NCBI RefSeq assembly: GCF_950023065.1
Contig: NC_088677.1
Coordinates: 25,565,230-25,629,229, forward strand
Length of the DNA stretch: 64,000 bases
Direction: 5' to 3'
Origin: Planococcus citri
Taxonomy: Eukaryota; Arthropoda; Insecta; Hemiptera; Pseudococcidae
In this document: piece after piece, positions 13,192 to 25,700 of the stretch
Layout of the letters: each line of letters begins with the position of its first letter
How positions within the stretch are numbered: the first letter of the stretch is position 1
Position numbers and translations under genes: made by a program
The notes under the pieces: model-generated
The model's database searches: none
What the model saw: the letters and a program-made list of their open reading frames with translations, nothing else
Told to the model about the DNA's origin: nothing

Positions 13192-15622
13192 CCCTTAAAG
13201 ACCCAGGCTAATCCTGAGATGTTGGGTGAAAATGCTTTCAATTTCCTGAATTAGGTCATCACAAGCATCACTTTAACCCACAGTTTGCCCCCCAACCCCT
13301 CAAAGCCGTCTCGTAAAAGCCGTACCGATTTATTTAATTTTCCTTGAAAACCGAGAAAGCAAAAACCCCAATGAGGTCAATCATGGAACTGAATGATATA
13401 GTATCATTAGGTGTACTGAATGAGTGAAAGTATATCGCCAAAGAACACCCCACCCCTTTTTGGGGGGCAAATTTTCAAAAAAGTTGGGATAAAAAAATTG
13501 GACCCATGCTCCATTTTTGGATAAACATATTGATGGTAGACCCTTCACAAAATGAAATCATGAAAGGTGTGAAAATGGTGGACCAGAGCGATTTTTTGAA
13601 AATTTGATTCGCTTGTCTCGATAAAAACCCGAAAAAACAGAGCATGAATACGCAAAGTACATAATATGGGAAATATTATCAAGTAGGTTTGAAATGACAG
13701 AAACAAGAATTGAAAGGAACACAGATGCTTTTAACAGCACATAAGTTCAGATAATCTACAATCCACCCATCAAATCTGTTTATCACTCCGTGGATATTCT
13801 TTCTCGATATTTGTCACCAAATAGTTACATCCTACAAAGGTTAGCAGTACGATTGTTTTTCTGCAGAAATATCGAAATAGGTTTATCTACCACTTTGAAA
13901 AGCTTTACACAGTCAAATTGCAGCACTCCCTGGCATTTCATAATGTTCAAGCATTCATGAAGAAGTCACTATCCCTCCTCGATCATAGATAATGTAGTTC
14001 TACGTCATGAAAATTGCACGAGCAGAAGTCGTTGTTTATAATCATGAGATTGTGTCTAGCTTATGACTACAGGATTCAGGGGATTTGAGATTCAGTAAAA
14101 AGCTTTCAACTGTTGTTCAACCAGAACTCTGAACTTTTGAATGTTTTGAGAAATTCCTGCTGAAGTTGATATTCTTTCTCGATATTTGTCAACAAATAAT
14201 TACATCCCGCAAAAGGTTAGTGGTACGATTGTTTTTCTGCAGAAGTATCGAAATAGGCTTATCTACCACTTTGAAAAGCTTTACACTGTCAAATTGCAGC
14301 TCTTTCTGGCATTTCATAATGTTGAAGCATTCATGAAGAAGTCACTATCCCTCCTCGATCATTGATAGTGTAGTTCAACATCATGAAATATCATGATTGG
14401 AAACAACAAATTCTGCGCAAGCAATATTCAAGATGTACAACTTCACTATCAATGATCGGGGAGGGATAGTGACTTCTTCATGAATGCTTCAACATTATGA
14501 AATGCCAGAAAGAGCTGCAATTTGACAGTGTAAAGCTTTTCAAAGTGGTAGATAAGCCTATTTCGATACTTCTGCAGAAAAACAATCGTACCACTAACCT
14601 TTTGCGGGATGTAATTATTTGTTGACAAATATCGAGAAAGAATATCAACTTCAGCAGGAATTTCTCAAAACATTCAAAAGTTCAGAGTTGTGGTTGAACA
14701 ACAGTTGAAAGCTTTTTACTGAATCTCAAATCCCCTGAATCCTGTAGTCATAAGCTAGACACAATCTCATGATTATAAACAACGACTTCTGCTCGTGCAA
14801 TTTTCATGACGTAGAACTACATTATCTATGATCGAGGAGGGATAGTGACTTCTTCATGAATGCTTGAACATTATGAAATGCCAGGGAGTGCTGCAATTTG
14901 ACTGTGTAAAGCTTTTCAAAGTGGTAGATAAACCTATTTCGATATTTCTGCAGAAAAACAATCGTACTGCTAACCTTTGTAGGATGTAACTATTTGGTGA
15001 CAAATATCGAGAAAGAATATCCACGGAGTGATAAACAGATTTGATGGGTGGATTGTAGATTATCTGAACTTATGTGCTGTTAAAAGCATCTGTGTTCCTT
15101 TCAATTCTTGTTTCTGTCATTTCAAACCTACTTGATAATATTTCCCATATTATGTACTTTGCGTATTCATGCTCTGTTTTTTCGGGTTTTTATCGAGACA
15201 AGCGAATCAAATTTTCAAAAAATCGCTCTGGTCCACCATTTTCACACCTTTCATGATTTCATTTTGTGAAGGGTCTACCATCAATATGTTTATCCAAAAA
15301 TGGAGCATGGGTCCAATTTTTTTATCCCAACTTTTTTGAAAATTTGCCCCCCAAAAAGGGGTGGGGTGTTCTTTGGCGATATACTTTCACTCATTCAGTA
15401 CACCTAATGATACTATATCATTCAGTTCCATGATTGACCTCATTGGGGTTTTTGCTTTCTCGGTTTTCAAGGAAAATTAAATAAATCGGTACGGCTTTTA
15501 CGAGACGGCTTTGAGGGGTTGGGGGGCAAACTGTGGGTTAAAGTGATGCTTGTGATGACCTAATTCAGGAAATTGAAAGCATTTTCACCCAACATCTCAG
15601 GATTAGCCTGGGTCTTTAAGGG
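13192..15622. mobile_element. TTAA-flanked 2.4 kb hairpin element (piggyBac-like, non-autonomous)
   Basis: The element starts CCCTTAAAGACCCAGGC and ends with its inverse, with TTAA on both sides (13188-13191, 15623-15626). The two arms of about 1.18 kb are inverted and nearly identical; a 60-codon frame occurs unchanged in both (13558-13740 minus, 15074-15256 plus). A loop of some 60 bp lies near 14370-14430. Each arm carries two direct copies of a unit of about 230 bp (for example 13791-14023 and 14167-14395). No transposase is present. Confidence 0.88.
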
Positions 15623-15628
15623 TTAAAT

Positions 15629-17000
15629 TGCGCCAAATTAAAAAAATTGTGCAAAATTGTTAAAAGCTGCGCAAAATTTGAAAAAATACACACCACAAAA
15701 TTTAAACATCAACTTGAAAAATTTCAAAACAATTGCTTGAGTTGAAACTGCATACGTACAACGTGCAACAATTTGTTTGAATTAAAATTTATAAAATCGT
15801 GTAAAATTTTAAAACTTGTGCAAAACGTGCACAAATTGTGTAAGATTCGTAAAAATTCAAAAACTGTACAAAATTTTTAAAAAATGCAAAAATTGGGCAA
15901 GAGTTTGTAAAAATGCAAAAATTGTGTAAAAAAAATTGCACAACCCGAAAAAGTTGACTACTAACTCAATAAATTGTAAAAACAACTGCTCCAAATTGCA
16001 ATTTGAACTGAAACTACATATTATATTTACAACGTGCAACAATATTGCTTATCTAAATTAAACAAAAATTTCTAAAATTGTGCAAAATTAAAAAATTGCA
16101 CAAAATTTGTCAACAGAAATATGCAAATACATATATGCAAAATTTGCCAAAAAAAATAAGTATACAAAAATTGTGCAAAATTGGGAAAAACACAAAAATT
16201 GAGCAAAATTTGCACAAATTGTAAAAATGTAACAATTTTGCCAAATTTGCACAAATGCAAAAATTTTGCACCAAAAATGAGCACAAATTGTGCAACATTT
16301 TGCACCAAAAATGTGCACAAATTGTGCAAAATTTAAAAAATTGCATAACATTTGCAACAAAAAATTGCACAATCTGAAAAGGTTGACCACCAACTCAAAC
16401 ACTTGTAAAAACAAGTGCTTCAAATTGCAATTTGAACTAAAATTATTTATAATGTGCAACAATATTGGCAATCTACATTAAACAAAAATTTCTAAAATTT
16501 TTGCAAAATTAAAAAAATTGCGCGAAAATAAAAAATTGGCCAAAGTTTGTAAAAAAAAAAATGCAAAAATATGCAAGATTTGCAAACAAAAATATACAAA
16601 AACTGTGCAAAATTGGCAAAAAAAACACAAAAATTGTGCAAAATTGGCAAAAAAAAATACAAAAATTGTGCAAAATTGGCACCAATGCAAAAATTGTGCA
16701 AAATTTGACAAATGCGACAATTGTGTCAAATTTTTGGCAAAAAAAGAGCAAAAATTGTGCAATTTTTTTTTTACATTCACAAATTGTGCAAAATTTGCAA
16801 ACTTGCTCATTTTCAAAAAAAAAATATTGCACAAACTGAAAAAAAAAAACCTAAAAAATTGTACAAACAGCTGCTCAAATTGCAATACAATGATTGCTTG
16901 AATTGAAACTGCTCACAACATGCAATAAATTACTCAAAATATTAAACAAAAATTGCTGAATTTCAGCAAAAACCATAGATAGATATTCAAAAAGGCGCGG
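15629..17000. repeat. Satellite-like A-rich array based on TTGTGCAAAAT
   Basis: Degenerate AAATTGTGCAAAATT words fill the stretch. A longer unit recurs about every 430 bp: a block with CAAATTGCAATTTGAACT, then CGTGCAACAATATTG and ATTAAACAAAAATTTCTAAAA, seen near 15990, 16420 and 16870 with a weaker copy near 15730. Long open frames here are a by-product of the low-complexity sequence. Confidence 0.75.
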
Positions 17001-19361
17001 CAGTGGCCTGAATTGAGCAACAATAGTATGACAAAAAAATTGTTGAAATGGTGTTAAAATTATTGTTGATGATGGAGCAACAATTTCTTAAATTGTACAA
17101 CAAGTGCACAGAGCATAGAAAAATGCATCAAATGGACATGTAAATCGTTTAAAAACAAGATGAAAGTCGAGGAGAAATTGAAAAAATTCGTTTTCTGGTC
17201 AAAAAATATGATGTTTTATTTTACCTTATTTGGCAGCGAAACTTCTAAAAGTCATCATTTTTGCAATTTTACTCTGAATTGATGACGATATGTACAATTG
17301 AACAAAATGCATGAAAACATACCACAATGAGCAACTTTTAAAGCAACCAATAACACAGATCAAAATAGAAAATGCCTATTGAAATTCGTCAGGTAATTCC
17401 TACATATGTACTTATAGGTACCTATTATTTTTAAAGCTAGGCACGAGAAAAATAATTAAAATTCTATCTAGTCAAAAAAACTATTTTTTTTTTTCAAATT
17501 AATTTTTTTTACTTTTTATTATTTTGACAGAAAATCTGAGTCAACAATCCGTTTTATGAAAAAAGTAATAATGAACTAAATTTTAGAACGTGGAATTGTC
17601 CACTAAGGAACCGAATTACTTGGAGTTTTTTCTACAGAGTTAGCTTTTGAGATATTTTTGCTTCAAGTTCAAAAAGTAATTTTTTTCTTATGAATAAAAA
17701 AAAAACAAAATAAAATAATTACAGGTATCTGGCATGATAGGTAAATAAAAAAGGAGAAATTTTATTAAAATGAGTATTTTTTGGAACCGCAATGAAAATT
17801 CAAAAAATTTCAAAAAAATCAACATCACAATTTTCAGGTAAAATAAGCTGAAAAAGAGGGGAAATAAATCAAATAGATATTTCAAAATTCTATTTAAAAA
17901 ATGATTCTGCAGCTGCGGTTGATCAGTGCCTTCCACTTGATGAGGCTGCAAATTGAACAGCACAACTGTAAGCATGTTTGCTGATTCAAAACTTGAAGGC
18001 ATAAATTAATTATTTTCTTTACTCGTATTACATGAGTTATAATATTGCAGACCTCAACTGCCAAGACTTGATAACTTTCAAAAAAAATTAATAGCTCATT
18101 GATATGCATTAATTTCAGTATTTTACTCCAAAATAATAAATTTTTCACTCACAGGCAACGACTCGATTGAAAGTAGACCAATAAAAAAAATACGAAATTC
18201 TAAACTTTACAACACCTTTTAAAATACATTTTTCACCTTTTCGAGCTATTTTTAAACACCATAAAAGACTATAAATATTTTTTCAAACGATCGAATTCCT
18301 TCATCCAACACCTTTAAGAACCACTCAACATGCAACCAAGCGCAGGTATAAAGCTGAATAAAAGCTCATCAATCATTTACGCTTAATGCCAAGCTGGTGT
18401 TCTTTTCTTCTTTTTTTTTTCTTCCTCACTAAAACGTCTTTCTGATTATTTTGTAAATATATCGCAGCGAAAAAGTCTCGCGAATTGGAATACTTATATT
18501 TCATTTCCTTTTTCACGCCGAGTTCCAGCTCAGCACAAGCCACCACCAAAACCGCCGAAGAAAAAACTTGTAATTATTTTAAACTGTTAGAATTAAAAGT
18601 CAGCAAGAGCTCGAGCGACAACGGAGAGAAAAAAATAATAAGATGTTGCTTCGTCGTTTTAGCAACGTCAAAGATGAAAAAAAAAATTAATAACTTTCGT
18701 TTCAGAAATTTTTACAAAAAGATGTAAAAAAACACGCGAGGCGAGAGCGAGTTAATTAAACAAACAACAACAACAACAGTAAAAATGACATAGTGTAAAT
18801 ACTTATGTAGTGAATATCTCGGGTATATATTTTATTCTGGGTAAAAAATTCAACCTCGGTTTACCACCACAATCACGTAAAATTGATACGAATATTAAAA
18901 GATCGAACGTTTGCTGGGTTATTTGGAAGCTGCCACTTCTTAATAGATATTTCATTTGTTTATTTTCAAAGTGTTGGAAAAATATATCGAATGATTTTCC
19001 GCAGTTGTAAATAAATTCGATTTGTTTGGTCCTCGTGTATGGTACTCGTATATAGGTAGGTATGTATTTGTTACGTCTACCTTCATTTACATGTGCACCA
19101 TTGTTTACACATATCGAGAAGAAATTTCAATTCTTGTACGTTAAAAATAACACCGATATGTATTTTCAAAGAGTTCGAGTATTGTATTCGAATATCTATT
19201 TCTATTCGTCGTACTCGTGTATCTATTTCCCTCGTAGCTCGTAGCTTGAAAAAAAACCAACAATACTCGTACATCTCGCTTAAATGTAACAAAAAAATAC
19301 GATATTTTACCACATATTTATAGTAACTCAATTTTTCGTATTTTTTTCTCTCTTGTTACAG
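17001..19361. other. Upstream flank or intron of the TRERF1-like gene
   Basis: I searched for the missing cysteine half of the finger opened at 19362 and did not see it. From about 18280 the sequence becomes more complex and may be regulatory. Confidence 0.35.
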
Positions 19362-19713
19362 AAATGGGCATATGCTTACTCATCGACATAAAAAACCATT
19401 CGAATGTAAAGCAGATGGCTGTGGAAAATCATACTGCGACGCTCGTTCGTTACGAAGACACACCGAAAATCATCATTTACACCCTTCATTACCAATAGCC
19501 CCGCCAACCATATCCGTCCAAGAAGTGATTTCAAATACGTCAAATATACCCTCTTGTATACACTACGCACCGAAAGGCTCGCAATCATTCCAAAAGAGTA
19601 ATATTAACTCGACTGTAAAGTTACCAAAAACATCCGCAAACGGCGAAAAATCAATAATTCCAAAATCCGCAAATCAAACATCCAATTCTTCAGAGAATTC
19701 CGATGATACCAAG
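19362..19713 (+). CDS. TRERF1-like gene: first visible exon, C2H2 finger
   Basis: The acceptor TTGTTACAG precedes 19362 and the donor AAG|GTAAGT follows 19713. The exon starts with the last base of a split codon, then NGHMLTHR, the histidine half of a C2H2 finger whose cysteines must lie in the previous exon. A linker (HKKPFE) leads to a full finger with C-x4-C and H-x3-H spacing (CKADGCGKSY...RRHTENHH). The remainder is rich in Ser, Asn and Pro and probably disordered. Confidence 0.88.
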
Positions 19714-22700
19714 GTAAGTTTCTACATCTACAACTATACCAGCAGCCAATTTTAGGCCTTATTTTATCTCGCGTGTGCGTGCGTTTATACTAGAGTTTTT
19801 TTTTCCCTGTGAAGTGGAATTAATCCCCCTAACACGCTTTATTGAATAATATTTGCGACCCTTTTCGATATTATGTAAATTTACCAAAATTTACATATGG
19901 AAATTCTAATTAAAAATTTCGCAAAAAAATATACGTACTATCTACCTCGTTGTATCAAGTATAACGCGCGAATTCAGCGTTTCTGCGGGTACTGATTTTT
20001 GTATAGTGATGATGGTGGTGGCAGGGAAGAGGGTGAGATAATTTTGGTGAAAATCTTTTTTTAAGACTTGAAACAGTGGAAGAAGAATATTTTCAAGTAT
20101 ATTGAACTGCCTACGTGTTTATATTTGTGGGGAAAATTAATATAAGGTCGTTAAACTATGGATTTTGATTACGACGACCCATCATTAAAAAGTGGTCAGA
20201 CTGGATTCACGGTTGATTGATGGTTATGTAATGGTGCATGAAAATGATGACACATGGCCCCACTCAAAAACATCGAGGATAATTACCATAATATGTGTTT
20301 CATTTTTATTATTGTGATTTAAGAATGTAATTATCAACATGCAAAATAATTTGATTGTGATGAAAAATTCAAATTTTAAAAAAATTATGAAATCTAAAAT
20401 TTTTTACCAAAAGCATGATAAGGCATATTGGACTTGGGACAGCGCAACCTGAAAATTTCAACTTTGATCCAAAAAATTTGATGTCATTCTTCCTTCATTA
20501 GATTACAAAGCTATCAATCAATATTCCTTCTTTAGATTTTGAAAATACATACATAAGGGAGAAAAAAATTCCAAAAAAATGTTCAATACAATGTGACTCT
20601 CATGATGTGTATTAATTACTCATATTCATCTTTTCTCATGATTTTGGACGCATTGAATCCACAAAACCATGCCTTTATTTTTTTGATTTTATCCTCCTCC
20701 TACAGTCTACCTCAGATTCAAGTCATTTTTTTCAAAAATGTCAAGTTTTCAACTTGAAAAACATCTTGCGCAGTACGCAAGATCAACCGACTTTGCTCTG
20801 TTAAAAATAAAAATAAAAAAATTATCAAAAGTCACTGGCTATTTACCAAAAACTTTTACCATATAAAAAAATCCCCCAGCAATGTTCCAAAATTTTTGAC
20901 CGATTTATCGGAAAAGTAAAAATTACCCCACCAATTAACCAAAAGTTACCAATTAACCAAAATTTACCAATTTACCAAAATTTACCAATTTACCAAAATT
21001 TACCAATTTACCAAACTTTACCAATTTACCAAAAGTTACCAATTTACCAAAATTTACCAATTTACCAAAATTTACCAATTTACCCAAATTTACCAATTTA
21101 CCAAAATTTACCAATTTACCAAAAATAACCCCAGCAATTTACCAACATTTACCTCAGTAATTTACCAGACATTACCCACTAATTTACCAATTTTTCAATT
21201 TACCAAAAATTACCCCAGCAATTTACCAACTTTTACCTCAGTAATTTACCAGACATTTCCTCACTAATTTACCAATTTTTTACCGACTTTTATTATAATT
21301 ACCCCAGTAATTTAATACCAAAGGTTTTTACCAACTTACCAAAATTTACCAATTTACCAAAAATAATTCCAGCAATTTACCAACATTTACCTCAGTAATT
21401 TACCAGACATTACCCCACTAATTTGCTAATTTTTTATTACCCCAGTAATTTACTTCCAAAGGTTGACACAAATTCAACAAAATAAATTACCCCACTAATT
21501 TAACAATACCACAAAATTACCACAACAATTTACTAAAATTTACCAATTTACCAAAAATTACCCCAGTAATTTACCAAAATTTTCAACCAACTTTATTGGA
21601 AAACTAAAAATTAACTCAGCAATTTACGAAAATTTATCATTTGGAATACCAATTTTACAAAAAATACGCCATTAATTTACCAAAACAAAAATTACCCAAG
21701 CAATTTACCAAAATTTTCGACCAACTTTAATTACGAGTAATTCACCAAAAATAACTAATCATTTTATTTACTAAAAATTTACTATTAATTCACCAAAAAA
21801 AAAATTATCAAAATTTACTGGCTATTTACCAAAAATTTAATGTTTTTTGTTAAAACAAAAATTACACTAGAAATTTTTGAAAAATTTTGATTTTTTGGCA
21901 AAAAAATTTTGGACGGATAAAATTAAGTAACAAAAAAATTAACAAAAAAATTAACAAAAAAATCGACAAAAAATTTTCTCCTCTTGACTCGCGCGGGATT
22001 CGAACACCCGACCTCCGGCGCACCAATCTGCAACCTACACACCCTAACCACCCCATCTGTTTGTTGGGGGTGAGCCGTTTGCGAGATATAAGGGTTTACA
22101 CAAATTTCTGCTTATCCATAACGTTGAAACACACTTAAACGTTCATATCTCGTAAACGGCTGAATCGATTTCGACCAAATTAAAAATTTCTCTAGTTCAG
22201 TATCAAAGCAATATTTTGCCATCATCAGTTTCGACTTAAAGTTCGGAGCTTTTGAGTTCAGCGTGACACAAATTTATACATAAATTGATATACCTATATA
22301 TCTATCTATATATAAATAAATATATATGTAAACTTATCTCGTTTTGCGCCATACGTCTTATCGTGATCAGCACACTCCAAAACGTCAAGAAAACCCACCC
22401 CCACCCAAATCCTCAACCATCATGACAAATACAATACCTTACTTTTCCGTTTCACGGCAAAGTCGGTAAAAAACTTGAAGGGGAAAATGATGTAATTTTT
22501 CTGATTTTGAAGCTCACTTCTCTCTATTCCCTGATGCTTGTACCGATTGGTCCAAAAATAATTATTTTTGAAGAAGGAAACACAAATATGTTGAATTTTA
22601 AGAATTTGGCATTAAGAAGTAAGGCCTGTCTATCTTTTGGATGTTGAATTTAAAATCGATGGATCGATTCCAATTTGATAAAAATCGATTGCTTTCTATT

Positions 22701-25700
22701 ATTTAAAAAAATAAATTAATAAAATAAGAAATAGATCTTTTGATTTTTTTTCTAAATGATCAAACGATCACTCTTCAAGATCGAAATTTAAAATAGTACG
22801 TACCTACCTTCCTATCAATTTTCAAAAAATCGATAACTGTAAAAGGATGTAATTTTGGCAAACAAAATTAATACTTTACGAAAACGAATTTGAAGGGAAT
22901 GATCACCTCTCATAATAAAAATCGTTAATCAACAAATCGATCAATCGAAAAAAAATCATTTTCAAAAGATCACTTCTTGAGAATATACAGTAGATTAGTA
23001 GGTAAGGTAAGAGTGTAATTTTGGTCAACTTTTTCACAAAAAAAAAAACGCACAAAAACAAAGATGAAACGAAACAATAAGTATACAAAACAAATAATAA
23101 TTTTATAACCATGACCGATCACAAAAAATGGATTTTGGGGTTCGTTTTTAATTGATTTCCGAATATGATAAATTTTCGATAGAAGAGTCCATTTTTGAGA
23201 CTAACTTTTCATTTCAAACGTAATCGATTATATGAGATCGAAAATCGAAAATGAATTACTTTTGGGCTCCGATTTAACGATTTTTGATGATTATCGACCT
23301 CTGATGGACAGATCTACTTGGAAATTGATTTTTAAAAATTGGAAGGAAATTCACCAAAATAATGATGCGAAAAACCCGGCTTCATTGAAACCAAAAATGG
23401 TATAATTCATGTGAATGACATGATCAATAATCAAGAATATCAATTTCATCGAGTCGATACTTTTGAGACCAATTTTCTCGAAAAATCGGAAAGTCGTTGA
23501 TGATCAACTTTCAAAATGCAGGACGAGAATATACCATCAAAATATGTACTTATTAGGTAAATTTTCCCCAAAAAATTTAATATTAGACACAAAATAATAC
23601 CTAGTATTTCATCGAAAATTTCTCAAAATGCATCTTCACTAGGTTGGATCGTTTGATCGTTGAATATATTTTTCTCAAATTTTAAAAACGTAGACGTTTC
23701 AGTGGTGGCAAAATTGGCTCAAATGTATGATCAGAAAATTTCAGACCTTCAGTCCTTAGAATTATTTATTTAATCATATTTGGATTTAAAATGAATAAAA
23801 AACACTCTCCTACTACGAGAAAAATAAAAGGGGCCGAAAAATTCAAGGAAAAAAAATGTATGCAGAGGTTTAAAAATACGTGGGTGATTTGCCCAAAAAC
23901 AGTAAATTTTTGAGATTAGCAGTTTTTTCGTACTTTGGCCCTTTTTACTTTTTTGAAGACTAGAAAATAGTGGTTTTTATTCAATTTAACCCAAATTTGT
24001 ATAATTGATGAATTTTAAAAAAATGAGAAAATTAACAGTGGCGTATTTTCTAAAATTTTGAAACTGTACACTATTAGCCCTTCTTAGGGTAGGACATTTG
24101 AAACTGTCTACACGTTCATTTCAGCTCATTTGGCCACCATTGAAATTTATACTTTTTCGAAATTCGAAAAAGAAATGTAAAAATGCCCCTTTTCAATGCT
24201 CACCATACCTAATGGTAAATAAGCATGGAAAATACCTACTTACTACTTCTTTCAAAAATCGATGGGTTTTGATTTCAAAAGAATTTCTGGAAAGTTTCTT
24301 TAAATCGATCAAAGAAGTGACGAGAGGAATTGATCCCAGTATAAAATTGGAGAAATTTCGTTACAGACTAAAAAAAATTCAAAATCGGAGAATCTGAAAG
24401 TTTGTTTGAGGCTCTAAACAAAATTTTAGCTTCCTACATTTGTATTGAAAATTCGATTCAATATTCGTACAGACTTTGCACCATGACAAAATCATACAGT
24501 TTTTTCTTCCGGTTGACAAAATAATAATCCAAGATTCGTTCAAATGTGTGAGCTGAAAACTATACCATTCGTTCTCTTTCCCGAATACAAATCACCCCCT
24601 CTCCCTTTTCACCATTCCATGTAATTTGATAGGTTATCGAAATATATAGAAATCACAACAAAAAAAATAGGCTACAAACTTGGTCAAGCCACACTATTCT
24701 TTCACTTCCGTTCCGCAAAAAAAAAAAAAAAAAAAAAAATGATCAAACATTAGTCCTATCCTATTTCGAACAACATTCTCTCTTGGTATACGTATATGAC
24801 AAAACACGAAAAACTTTTCCATTATCAAGACTGCGGCATCAATACGATTGTGACAATTCAAAATTCATCTATCAAAAAACCACGTTTTGTAGGATGGCGC
24901 GGTAAAAAGTTACAACACGAATACGAGAAAAAAAACCAGGGCATAAGAGACAAAAAAAAATCCATACCATTTCGTAAAAATTCGCTACGTCGCAAAAGTA
25001 CGAGTACAATAATACTACATAAAAGCCGCCAAAAAAGAGGCAAAACTACACAAACGGCAAATTTGGCTGAGCTGAAACGACCTCAAAAATACTAGCTTAG
25101 TCATTCTCTCCGCCCTTTTTCACAAATACAAAACATTCCCTCCTAATCAATCATATTTTAAAACGCTTGTTAATGCAACTTCCGCGCTCTCCAGAGAAAT
25201 AGAGATGAGTTTTTAGTCACCAATGCCGCGGCGCTGTTATTTATTACACTCTATGATAACGACTCTCTTTTGGTTTCGTTTTAAATGGCTTCATTTTTTC
25301 GGCAAATTATTTATATATTTACGAAAATCGCCGTATACCGCGGGGAAGAGAAGAAAAAAAAACACCCGAACGATATCACTCGATTCATTAATTACGTGCT
25401 GGAAAATCTGTTCGAGATGACGTTGATTGTCCTTTTTTTTTTGTAGAATTATTTCGTGTATTTATTTATCGTGGTTTTTTTTTGATTTTTTTTTTTGGAA
25501 ACGGGTATTTTAACGATGAGATTTATTAAGTCGAAATAACTTATCGGTATAGGATCTAGCTGTTTTATATTATGTTTCAGTGGTGTATAAAATGATTGGC
25601 ACGTGACTTGTAAAAATTACTGTTTTTGATACTATATCAGAAGACCAAAGAGGTCACGTGAAGCGATGTAATAAAATTTCAAAATAGTTTTTTCTTGAAA

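Noticed and set aside
13558..15256. Two identical 60-codon frames on opposite strands
   Set aside because: They are the same stretch in the two arms of the hairpin element, with no sign of coding selection.
16478..16901. Overlapping open frames on both strands (up to 135 codons)
   Set aside because: They come from the TTGTGCAAAAT satellite; the peptides are just repeated NFAQF or KLCKI-type words.
21985..22058. Functional tRNA gene
   Set aside because: B box and A-box-like words are present, but the T-stem and acceptor stem do not pair properly.
24796..25095. Lys/Arg-rich open frame of 99 codons
   Set aside because: No domain, no splice or promoter context, and an A-rich composition explains it.
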